From Chloroflexota bacterium (GTDB taxonomy: Bacteria; Chloroflexota; Dehalococcoidia; Lucifugimonadales; UBA826), in assembly GCA_002718095.1 (NCBI GenBank), contig PBDP01000005.1, positions 33,828-50,392 of the forward strand: a stretch of DNA of 16,565 bases. Direction: 5' to 3'. The notes below the pieces were generated by a model. It was not told the DNA's origin and searched no databases. It saw only the letters and a program-made list of their open reading frames with translations. Position numbers and translations under genes: made by a program. Positions 1 through 6,369 of the stretch are shown piece after piece. How positions within the stretch are numbered: position 1 is the stretch's first letter; every line of letters starts with the position of its first letter.

Positions 1-50
1 GCCCCACCTGTAACGATAACTTTTTTGTTATCCAATCGTAATTTTGACAT
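1..50 (-). CDS. SDR-family oxidoreductase, N-terminus only (cut by window edge)
   Basis: Reading leftwards from the ATG at 48-50, the sixteen visible codons give MSKLRLDNKKVIVTGG, followed by a partial codon that must be Ala. This is the first beta strand and the start of the TGxxxGxG nucleotide-binding turn of short-chain dehydrogenase/reductases. A GGTGAG stretch a few bases upstream of the ATG serves as ribosome binding site. The gene lies 64 nt downstream of the metalloprotease-like lipoprotein gene on the same strand and may share its transcript. Substrate cannot be guessed from so little sequence. Another Rossmann-fold enzyme is possible, but the KVIVTGG signature is very typical of SDRs. 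Confidence 0.7.
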   Translation of the reverse strand, partial: MSKLRLDNKKVIVTGG

Positions 51-114
51 TATGCTCACCAAATTTAATTAAAAGAATATACCTATAGTATCTCTAATGT
101 AGAAACTATAAAGG

Positions 115-2391
115 TTAATACATACTAATTGTGTCTAAAATTTTAATCTTTTCTGACTTAGGGGTACTATCAAGCCACTCATCAAACTCATCATAGAATT
201 CATCTAAGGATATCCCAAACCCATTTTTAAAGGCTTCTTGGTACCCAATATAAGCAACATTGGGGTAGAACTCTTCTATAAATCCGTTATTTGTTTCTGC
301 TTTATTGATTAACCAAGCCGCACCCCACATGCCCATGTTATACATGATGGTTCCCCCGCAGCCACATTCGTGTTGGTCCAGTGTATCTTTTGCTGCCCTA
401 TCGTGAGAATTTCTTAATGTGAATCCCCATTGGTCGTAAACTTCTTGAGCGCCATTTAGGTTCTCTATCATTGTTGATTTATAGTCGGTCCATCCCTTCT
501 TGTCTGCATAAAAGACAGCAAAATATTCTGCTACCCCTTCTTCTAGCCATAAAGGACCATTTCCAAGTTCGCATAGAACATTTTGTTCATCAGAACATCT
601 TGTGCTGTGAGGATGAACTTTGAATGCACTTTGCCAAACATGTACGTATTCATGAAGAGTGACTTTTCTGAGCATATCTTCTTTATATGCAGTCTCAGGA
701 GCACTATAAGTAAATGTTTGGAATCTTACAGGAGCTAGTGGCTCGGGTGTCCCGTGTAATGCCCCGCAACAGTAATCAAAGGTTTTGTAATAGTTTAAGT
801 TATATTCGTAGCAAGGCTCATACTTTGAGCTACCATATTTCTCAGTATATAAGCATGTTTGAGCAGCTACATATTCAACGTCAGGTTCCCCGTATCGGAC
901 TAAGGTATTTAATATAGGGCCCCAATTACCAAATATTTCGGCACCATATTTTTCAGCTTCTAAGATTTGTGCTTTTACTGCAGGATTTAGCTCTGCTCCT
1001 AGTACGAAATATGGTTCCGCGTATGACCGACTAGCGTCTATAAGGCAGCGTACATAATCATCCTTGGGAGTTTTTAGTTCGTATTCTCTATCGTTAAATG
1101 AACCTTCACATGTTGATTCGTCATAAATAGGTAATTTTGATTTACTTGGTTGAGTTTTGACGAAATTAGGGAATTCAGGACAAGGAACGTCCGACCATAC
1201 GTTGCATCCAGGACCAGTATTTTCGGATATAGCCCTTTTAAACATTTCTATTTCGTCTTTCATGGGGTCGCCGGTACTTTCACCGGGTTCTAATTCGTAT
1301 TCAGCATTAAATTCACTATCTTCTTCATGATGGTGATCTTCGTGGTGCTCATCGTCCCATTCTGTGTGATCTTGTTTCGTATTGGCCTTTATAGAGATAT
1401 CTCCATAATATAGATCCAGAATATATTGTTGGTCTGGAGGAGACAGAACTGTTTCTACAGTGTTTTTGTATAAGTCATATGAGATGGGCAAGTTTTTTCT
1501 TAACTCTTCTGAAGAGTCTATATTCCATTCATCGTTAGCTTCCATACCTGCTGTTTCAAACATATCCCAGGAAGCTAATATCATCCAGTATGCAAATTCT
1601 GTTGCTATGACACGGTTAAATCCTTCAGGATCCAAGTTTTTTATTTCTTCATAGCCTGTAATGTTGTAATGGCCTTTCTCTATAGCTTCATACATCGCCA
1701 TATTTACTGTAGAGTTCGGGTCTTTCCAGTTCCAGTCTTCAGGGAATGCGAACCTGAATCCTTGGTCAGTTAACGTGTGAAGTAAATGTTCAATTACTTC
1801 GTTTATTTGACTGTCGTATTCATCTGGGTATTTTTCCCAGATGTAATCTATCTGACTGTGGGCAAAGTCACCTGCATCGTCACCTAGCTCTTCTGTTATT
1901 TTGGGACAACATGGGGGTTCATCATAATATTCAGGCCCCACATAGCCTACTCTTTGATATACATAGCGTTCTTTTAGTACATTTAATAAATTTTGACGCA
2001 TGTTTGGGTCAATAGAAGAATTATCTTGCAACATGTTTTCATAAGTACTGGAAATTTTAAGGATTATTTCTTCATTAACTCCATCTAATACGAAAATCCT
2101 TAAATTCTGTACATCTATATATCTGAAGAATGGATCATATTTAGAATCTTCAATGATCGTACCTTGAATATCTAGATTTCCATCGTCATCAGAATTGATT
2201 TTAAGATTAGAGGATGGTTTTTTAGAGGTGCTTGTGCTTGCGTCATTTTCCCCCTCATTATCTAATTGGCTTTGTAGTTCATCTACTTGTCTTTGGAGAT
2301 CCTCTATTTCGGAAGAATCTTCAGAACCACCACAAGAGAGTAAAGTAAAAATTAAAATTCCTAAAAACAGATAAGAAAAATATTTTTTCAA
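115..2391 (-). CDS. Large lipoprotein with gluzincin-type HExxH zinc protease motif
   Basis: A 758-residue exported protein starting at TTG, with AAGGA about 7 nt upstream. The N-terminus is a lipoprotein signal peptide with lipobox LLSC (Cys20), followed by a short acidic coiled coil (about 27-46) and a Ser/Thr/Asn-rich linker. Near the C-terminus is HEYVH (580-584), and 34 residues later WLEEGVAEY (615-623), where Glu618 is the likely third zinc ligand. This is the layout of peptidase-MA/gluzincin metalloproteases. The N-terminal half (about 90-335) is a separate region containing EHLLH (201-205). A His/Asp/Glu-rich linker follows (341-358, with HH and HHH clusters). Cys pairs at 161-162 and 541-542 suggest disulfides outside the cell. 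I do not recognise a named family. Protease activity is inferred from the motif; substrate is unknown. Confidence 0.8.
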   Translation of the reverse strand: MKKYFSYLFLGILIFTLLSCGGSEDSSEIEDLQRQVDELQSQLDNEGENDASTSTSKKPSSNLKINSDDDGNLDIQGTIIEDSKYDPFFRYIDVQNLRIFVLDGVNEEIILKISSTYENMLQDNSSIDPNMRQNLLNVLKERYVYQRVGYVGPEYYDEPPCCPKITEELGDDAGDFAHSQIDYIWEKYPDEYDSQINEVIEHLLHTLTDQGFRFAFPEDWNWKDPNSTVNMAMYEAIEKGHYNITGYEEIKNLDPEGFNRVIATEFAYWMILASWDMFETAGMEANDEWNIDSSEELRKNLPISYDLYKNTVETVLSPPDQQYILDLYYGDISIKANTKQDHTEWDDEHHEDHHHEEDSEFNAEYELEPGESTGDPMKDEIEMFKRAISENTGPGCNVWSDVPCPEFPNFVKTQPSKSKLPIYDESTCEGSFNDREYELKTPKDDYVRCLIDASRSYAEPYFVLGAELNPAVKAQILEAEKYGAEIFGNWGPILNTLVRYGEPDVEYVAAQTCLYTEKYGSSKYEPCYEYNLNYYKTFDYCCGALHGTPEPLAPVRFQTFTYSAPETAYKEDMLRKVTLHEYVHVWQSAFKVHPHSTRCSDEQNVLCELGNGPLWLEEGVAEYFAVFYADKKGWTDYKSTMIENLNGAQEVYDQWGFTLRNSHDRAAKDTLDQHECGCGGTIMYNMGMWGAAWLINKAETNNGFIEEFYPNVAYIGYQEAFKNGFGISLDEFYDEFDEWLDSTPKSEKIKILDTISMY

Positions 2392-2442
2392 ATGGTTATC
2401 CTTAATGAGGATCTAATTATATGAACTAATGAATATTATAAA

Positions 2443-3279
2443 TTATTTAGAGTATTCCCAATTATAAATTTTCATTAAATTCTTTCCCATTAGCAAGGCT
2501 TTTTCTGAATCAGTTAACTGATCAGTTAACTTGAAAGAATCTACACCTTCCCTGTAGGTTAATAAGGGACTGGTCCTGGTCCAATCTGTTCCCCACAGGC
2601 ATCTTTCTAACCCAAAAGCATCAAATATCTTATGTAGATAAGGCCATATATCTAAGTATGGGAAATCTTCTTTAGATAAAGTACATGCTCCTGATATTTT
2701 TATGGCAACATTCTCGAACTGTGCTAAGTCTAAGACAGCGTCCAGATTTGCAAATGGGTTTTCAGGTTTCGGTAGTTTTTTAGGTTGAGTTATTCCTACA
2801 TGATCCATTACAAGTCGTGTGTTTTGGTGCTTTATAGCAAGTTCTTTAAATAGAGGTAAAACGTCAGAGCAATGAAGATTTATAGGGATATTAGCATCAG
2901 CGCCTGCTTTCAATATTCCGTTTAGGCCTGTTTCATCAGATTTTAAAGGCTCATTGTCTAGCATGATTCTTGCGCCTATGACGCCATCTTTTTTAGCCCA
3001 TTCAATAACTTCTTCATAAGATGCGTCAGATTTAGGATTAAATGGCTTTATTAATCTAAATCTTGAAGGGTGATCAGAATAAACCTTAAGTGCATATGTA
3101 GGATCGTACCCGTAAACGCTATATGCAGATACTAGTAATGCAGCATCTACCTCTACTTCATCCATAGCTACTGCCATTTGGTCACCTGTAGCTTCTTCTG
3201 GACCAGGCAAATATCCTACCCATCTATTAGAAGGAGAATCTTTTTCATAACTATGCACTTGAGAATCTATTATTGTCAT
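2443..3279 (-). CDS. Amidohydrolase family protein (Amidohydro_2 / COG3618-like TIM barrel)
   Basis: A 278-residue predicted metal-dependent hydrolase of the lactonase/amidohydrolase type. Landmarks in order: MTIIDSQVH at the start, PFNP (79-82), an active-site-like His in NLHCSD (His136), VMDHVG (His160) and LWGTDWTRTSP (Asp232). The first His of the usual HxH is Gln (Gln7-Val-His9), as in a known subgroup beginning VDSQVH, so metal binding may be altered or absent. The frame stays open to an ATG at 3324, but family members start at the TIIDSQVH strand, so the ATG at 3279 is preferred. Neither start has a clear Shine-Dalgarno. It ends 51 nt before the lipoprotein gene on the same strand. Lactone or aromatic-ring-cleavage products are typical substrates for the family; the actual one is unknown. 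Confidence 0.82.
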   Translation of the reverse strand: MTIIDSQVHSYEKDSPSNRWVGYLPGPEEATGDQMAVAMDEVEVDAALLVSAYSVYGYDPTYALKVYSDHPSRFRLIKPFNPKSDASYEEVIEWAKKDGVIGARIMLDNEPLKSDETGLNGILKAGADANIPINLHCSDVLPLFKELAIKHQNTRLVMDHVGITQPKKLPKPENPFANLDAVLDLAQFENVAIKISGACTLSKEDFPYLDIWPYLHKIFDAFGLERCLWGTDWTRTSPLLTYREGVDSFKLTDQLTDSEKALLMGKNLMKIYNWEYSK

Positions 3280-3431
3280 TTTAGTTACCAGTTTAAATTG
3301 TAAATATCTTTTTTTAATATTCATAAATATTCATCGTCTGCTATAAATGATCTTTTTGATATAAAACCAAAATTCCTATCTCAATTAAATGAAATATTAG
3401 AAGACGAAGAAGAGTAGGGTGAAGAAGCGTA

Positions 3432-4373
3432 TTAGAGATGTGCCTCATATAGTTTTTTAGCTATGTATTCGACTAGTGTTCTGTCTAATAGTTTTGCTTT
3501 CCAGGCTTCGGGTATCTGGTTGTAGCCATAATAGGCTCCTCCCAGTTGCCCGAAGATAGCAGCAGTAGTATCGGCATCGTCACCAAGGTTTACTGCCTGT
3601 AAAGCTCCTGCAGCAAAAGATCCTGTTACATTAAATACCCAGATAGCGGCTTCTATAGCTTCAACTACATTTAATGTTCCTCTTATACCATCTGGTATTT
3701 CTGTTCCAAATGTTGTCCCTGTGACTGGAGGAGGGTTTTTCTCTTTATATGAACCTCTGGCAATTTCATCAATAGGATCAGCAAGAGGGTTATCTTTCCA
3801 AAGACCTGCATCGTATTCTAGGATTTCAGCCTTACTTTTTCCGTTTACAGCTTTAACTATCATTGAAGCGTATAGTCTGCAAGCATCTATACATAAAGGG
3901 TGGTCATGAGTTGTTAAAGAACTCTTTCCTGACATTTCGATGGCCATTTGCATATCATTTGAGTAAAAAAGTGGCACGGGAGATAATCTCATTAGTGATC
4001 CATTAGTTGGTTCGTTTGTAACTGGAGATGGTACTCCAGACTCTCTGAAACCAACTATTGCAGTTTTTACAGTTGGGCCACACCCATATCCCCATCCTAC
4101 GCAGCTTAGGTATCCGGTAGTAAGCCATAGATCAAATCTTTGTAGTTGATCCACTAGATCTATTTTTTTTAGTGATATTAAGCTATCTGCAATACATAAT
4201 GCCTGGGAAGTATCATCTGTCCATAATGTGTCTTCGTCCATCCCTCTGACTCTTTCAAAAGATCCTGGAGCTTTCATTTCTGACAGAGAGCCTAACTGGT
4301 CACCTACGGCAAGACCTACAATTGATCCGAGCCATCTGTTTTCCTTAGTTTCGATTATCTCGCTTTCAGACAT
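3432..4373 (-). CDS. ADP-ribosylglycohydrolase family protein
   Basis: A 313-residue member of the DraG/ARH family (Pfam ADP_ribosyl_GH), which removes ADP-ribose from proteins, nucleic acids or small molecules using two Mg ions. Family landmarks are all present: GLAVGDQLG (20-28), the metal-binding WTDDTSQAL (51-59), NGSLMRLSPVPL (124-135), and the C-terminal GDDADTTAAIFGQLGGAYYG (264-283), which supplies further metal ligands. The frame is open back to 4442, but that extension lies inside the tRNA gene. The ATG at 4371-4373, preceded by AAGGAG 6 nt upstream, is the real start. It sits 25 nt downstream of tRNA-Leu on the same strand. No partner ADP-ribosyltransferase is visible nearby, so the substrate is open. 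Confidence 0.88.
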   Translation of the reverse strand: MSESEIIETKENRWLGSIVGLAVGDQLGSLSEMKAPGSFERVRGMDEDTLWTDDTSQALCIADSLISLKKIDLVDQLQRFDLWLTTGYLSCVGWGYGCGPTVKTAIVGFRESGVPSPVTNEPTNGSLMRLSPVPLFYSNDMQMAIEMSGKSSLTTHDHPLCIDACRLYASMIVKAVNGKSKAEILEYDAGLWKDNPLADPIDEIARGSYKEKNPPPVTGTTFGTEIPDGIRGTLNVVEAIEAAIWVFNVTGSFAAGALQAVNLGDDADTTAAIFGQLGGAYYGYNQIPEAWKAKLLDRTLVEYIAKKLYEAHL

Positions 4374-4378
4374 GTTTA

Positions 4379-4385
4379 GCTCCTT
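4379..4385 (-). promoter_or_regulatory. Ribosome binding site deciding the ADP-ribosylglycohydrolase start
   Basis: On the minus strand AAGGAGC stands 5-6 nt before ATG at 4373. It sets the start there and rules out the longer frame that would run into the tRNA. Confidence 0.8.
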
Positions 4386-4398
4386 GTTATTGAAAATA

Positions 4399-4484
4399 TG
4401 GTGCCGAAGGTGAGATTCGAACTCACACGGGTTTAACCCCACCGGTTTTTGAGACCGGCGCGTCTACCGTTCCGCCACTTCGGC
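4399..4484 (-). tRNA. tRNA-Leu, anticodon CAA
   Basis: Read on the minus strand, the 7-bp acceptor stem is GCCGAAG (4478-4484) with CTTCGGC (4403-4409). The discriminator is A and the CCA end is encoded (4399-4401). The anticodon stem CCGGT/ACCGG encloses the loop CTCAAAA, giving anticodon CAA (4449-4451), which reads UUG leucine codons. A long variable arm with GGGTTAAACCC makes it a class II tRNA, as expected for Leu. The T loop is TTCGAAT between GTGAG and CTCAC. It lies about 60 nt after lexA and 25 nt before the ADP-ribosylglycohydrolase start. Confidence 0.96.
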
Positions 4485-4495
4485 ATTGGATAGAT

Positions 4496-4526
4496 ATAGT
4501 ACTTTAAAACTATATAAATATGCCAA
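4496..4526 (-). promoter_or_regulatory. Weak promoter candidate for tRNA-Leu
   Basis: On the minus strand TTGGCA (4521-4526) and TACTAT (4496-4501) stand 19 nt apart, shortly upstream of the mature tRNA 5' end at 4484. The spacing is long. The tRNA could instead be transcribed from the lexA promoter. Confidence 0.3.
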
Positions 4527-4544
4527 TTTAAGTGACGGAACTTG

Positions 4545-5189
4545 TTAGAAGCTTCTCATAACTCCAACGACTCTGCCTCTTACAGAGACGTTGCTAGCGG
4601 GAACAACGATGGGGTTCATTTGGGAATTTGCAGGAACCAAGTGAACATTTTCACCTTGTAAGTAAAAATGTTTTAGAGTTGCCTCTTCTTCATCTTTTAA
4701 CCAAGCTGCGACCATTTCTCCGTTTCGAGCTTGTTCTGTGGGTTCAATTAGGACGAGATCTCCGTCTCCTACTAACGCATCTATCATAGATTCCCCTTTA
4801 ACTTTAAGTCCAAACACATTTTCCTTTCCTTTTGTTAAAGATGTGGGAATGTCTACGTTGTCGAAGTCAGCATCATTCCACGGACCTGATCCGGACATAG
4901 GGAGCGGATTTCCTGCGGCGATGTTACCCAGGATAGGTACTGACGTTAATTTATTTACTATTGAAGATGTTGTGTCTTTTAATATTTCTATTCCTCGGGA
5001 AACCTCTCTTTTCCTTTGAAGGTATCCTTCACGTTCTAAAATTTGGAGGTTGTAGTCAACTACGGATGTAGAACTTATGTCACAGCCGTTTTGGATATCC
5101 CTTACAGTAGGAGGGTAACTGTTTTCTGAAACAAAATCCTGAATATATTTCAACATAACCTGCTGTCTTTTAGATAAGGGCCTTTTCAC
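4545..5189 (-). CDS. lexA: LexA SOS repressor / self-cleaving protease
   Basis: A 214-residue LexA of normal length. Residues 1-70 form the winged-helix DNA-binding domain, with PPTVRDIQNGCDISSTSVV as the helix-turn-helix part. The autocleavage site is Ala92-Gly93 in NIAAGNPLP. The peptidase S24 domain has the catalytic Ser134 in VKGESMID and the catalytic Lys173 in ATLKHF. RecA filaments on single-stranded DNA trigger self-cleavage and release repression of DNA-damage genes. Translation starts at GTG (5187-5189) with GAGGTG 5 nt upstream. The promoter upstream is covered by two LexA-type operators, so autoregulation is expected. tRNA-Leu and the ADP-ribosylglycohydrolase follow on the same strand. 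The divergent neighbour is a copper-site lipoprotein. Confidence 0.97.
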   Translation of the reverse strand: MKRPLSKRQQVMLKYIQDFVSENSYPPTVRDIQNGCDISSTSVVDYNLQILEREGYLQRKREVSRGIEILKDTTSSIVNKLTSVPILGNIAAGNPLPMSGSGPWNDADFDNVDIPTSLTKGKENVFGLKVKGESMIDALVGDGDLVLIEPTEQARNGEMVAAWLKDEEEATLKHFYLQGENVHLVPANSQMNPIVVPASNVSVRGRVVGVMRSF

Positions 5190-5207
5190 TTTTACACCTC
5201 ACGATAA

Positions 5208-5219
5208 GTACATTTGTCC
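5208..5219. promoter_or_regulatory. Proximal LexA operator candidate
   Basis: GTACATTTGTCC has the GAAC-N4-GTTC form with one mismatch in each half. It lies between the lexA -10 element and the GTG start. Its start is 31 bp (three helical turns) from that of the stronger site at 5239-5250. Confidence 0.6.
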
Positions 5220-5230
5220 TAATAAAAATA

Positions 5231-5259
5231 AATTATCAGAACTAATGTACTTGTGTCAA
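5231..5259 (-). promoter_or_regulatory. lexA promoter (-35 TTGACA, -10 GATAAT)
   Basis: On the minus strand a perfect TTGACA (5254-5259) is followed after 16 nt by GATAAT (5232-5237), or after 17 nt by ATAATT (5231-5236). This is a sigma-70 type promoter facing lexA. The LexA-like site at 5239-5250 fills the spacer, so repressor binding would exclude RNA polymerase. Confidence 0.75.
5239..5250. promoter_or_regulatory. Distal LexA operator candidate inside the lexA promoter
   Basis: GAACTAATGTAC matches the Gram-positive/Chloroflexota-type SOS box GAAC-N4-GTTC with a single mismatch. It sits between the -35 and -10 elements of lexA. Confidence 0.7.
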
Positions 5260-5314
5260 GCTTTATGAGTATATTTGTGTAGCCAATTCTTAATATTATT
5301 TTTTGTGAATTTAA

Positions 5315-5344
5315 TTGACCCTTCGAATGATAGGGTGCTACGAT
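5315..5344 (+). promoter_or_regulatory. Probable promoter of the cupredoxin lipoprotein gene
   Basis: TTGACC (5315-5320) and TACGAT (5339-5344) are 18 nt apart, about 40 nt before the TTG start. They match sigma-70 consensus at 5/6 and 4/6 positions. Confidence 0.45.
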
Positions 5345-5385
5345 ATTACGTATAGTGATATTAACCTACTAAATAGGAGAGTATT

Positions 5386-5871
5386 TTGAAGAAATTAATT
5401 ATTTCAATGTCTCTATTGATTGTTATGTTTAGCTTAGTTGCATGTGGTGAAGATGTTCCTCCAAAGGGAGATCACAGTGCAAAAGAACCAGCAGCCCCTA
5501 TCATGGCTGACTCTTCCGCTCCTCCTCCAGCTCCTGCTGCTTCGATGACATCATCGTCAGATTCTGAAGATGATGCTTCAAGTGCAGGTTCTGCTGATCG
5601 AAGCATTGAAGTTTTAATGCAAGATGATGGCGGAAACTATATATATGATCCTGCTGAAATTACTGTTGCTACAGGTGAGACTTTAGAGTTGGTTCTAACG
5701 TCGCAGAATGAATTTCATTCATTTACTGTAGATGATTTAGGTATCGACGTAGAAGTTGAAGCAGGCGAAACAGATAAACTAGTGTTCACTTTTGATGAAC
5801 CTGGAACATATGATTTTATATGTTTGCCTCATGAGTCATTAGGTATGGTTGGTCAAATTATCGTTCAGTAA
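5386..5871 (+). CDS. Cupredoxin-domain (blue copper) lipoprotein
   Basis: A 161-residue exported lipoprotein. The start is TTG with AGGAG about 6 nt upstream. The signal peptide ends in lipobox LVAC (Cys20). A flexible Ala/Pro/Ser/Asp-rich tether spans about 21-72. The C-terminal cupredoxin domain (about 73-161) keeps a full type 1 copper set: His111 in EFHSF, Cys146 and His149 in FICLPHE, and Met154 in LGMVG. It probably carries electrons at the outer face of the membrane; the partner (a terminal oxidase, nitrite reductase or other copper enzyme) is not in this window. It is divergent from lexA and ends just before a strong hairpin terminator. Confidence 0.9.
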   Translation: MKKLIISMSLLIVMFSLVACGEDVPPKGDHSAKEPAAPIMADSSAPPPAPAASMTSSSDSEDDASSAGSADRSIEVLMQDDGGNYIYDPAEITVATGETLELVLTSQNEFHSFTVDDLGIDVEVEAGETDKLVFTFDEPGTYDFICLPHESLGMVGQIIVQ

Positions 5872-5901
5872 TTTTAAACTAAAGTGTTTAATGATATTAA
5901 A

Positions 5902-5927
5902 AAAGGGTTCTCACTAGAGAACCCTTT
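5902..5927 (+). terminator. Hairpin terminator after the cupredoxin gene
   Basis: An 11-bp perfect stem (AAAGGGTTCTC / GAGAACCCTTT) closes a 4-nt ACTA loop, followed by TTTCTGATTATT rather than a long T run. It starts 30 nt after the cupredoxin stop and ends only 9 nt before the next start codon. Confidence 0.75.
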
Positions 5928-5936
5928 CTGATTATT

Positions 5937-6350
5937 ATGCAAACGTTTTTACCATATGCTGATTTTAATGAGTCTGCTAAATGTTTGGACTATAAGCGTC
6001 TAGGGAAGCAAAGAGTTGAGGCTTATCAAGTTTATAGAGTGATTTCAGGTGCTCGTACTACAGGAGGTTGGATTAATCATCCAGTTATAGAAATGTGGAC
6101 GGGATTTTGTGATGCTTTAGCGGATTATCATAATATCATGATTCGAGAATGGATTAGACGTGGATATGTTAATAATATGAATTATATTAATGTTGCCAAT
6201 TCCTACGATCTTCCAAATTTTATAGGATGTCAAGATTTCCACGACTCTCATCGCTCTAACCTTTTAAAGAAGGATTATGATTTTTATAGCAGGTATAATT
6301 GGGAGGTTCCCGATTCATTGCATTATTTATGGCCTGGTAAACAATTATAG
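5937..6350 (+). CDS. Pyrimidine dimer DNA glycosylase family protein (PF03013 / MSMEG_6728-like)
   Basis: A 137-residue protein that matches, from its first residue, the family starting MQTFLPY. Next come the conserved LDYKRLGKQRVEA block (17-29), GGWINHPVIEMW (43-54), and HDSHRSNLLKKD (102-113), ending in YLWPGK. The family is annotated as related to T4 endonuclease V, which excises UV pyrimidine dimers and nicks the abasic site; activity of this subgroup is largely inferred. The ATG at 5937 is fixed by the family N-terminus, yet there is no Shine-Dalgarno and a terminator hairpin ends 9 nt upstream. A repair role would fit the nearby lexA, but no LexA box is visible in front of this gene. 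Confidence 0.82.
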   Translation: MQTFLPYADFNESAKCLDYKRLGKQRVEAYQVYRVISGARTTGGWINHPVIEMWTGFCDALADYHNIMIREWIRRGYVNNMNYINVANSYDLPNFIGCQDFHDSHRSNLLKKDYDFYSRYNWEVPDSLHYLWPGKQL

Positions 6351-6369
6351 GATTTTTCAGAAAGGTTAA

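Noticed and set aside
4374-4442. Upstream extension of the ADP-ribosylglycohydrolase frame
   Set aside because: It runs through the T arm and 3' end of tRNA-Leu; the ATG at 4373 has its own good ribosome site and gives the family-type N-terminus.
3432-6350. A DNA ADP-ribosylation defence or toxin-antitoxin system formed by the ADP-ribosylglycohydrolase, lexA and glycosylase-like genes
   Set aside because: No DarT-like or other ADP-ribosyltransferase toxin is present, and the genes lie in different transcription units; proximity alone does not support a system.
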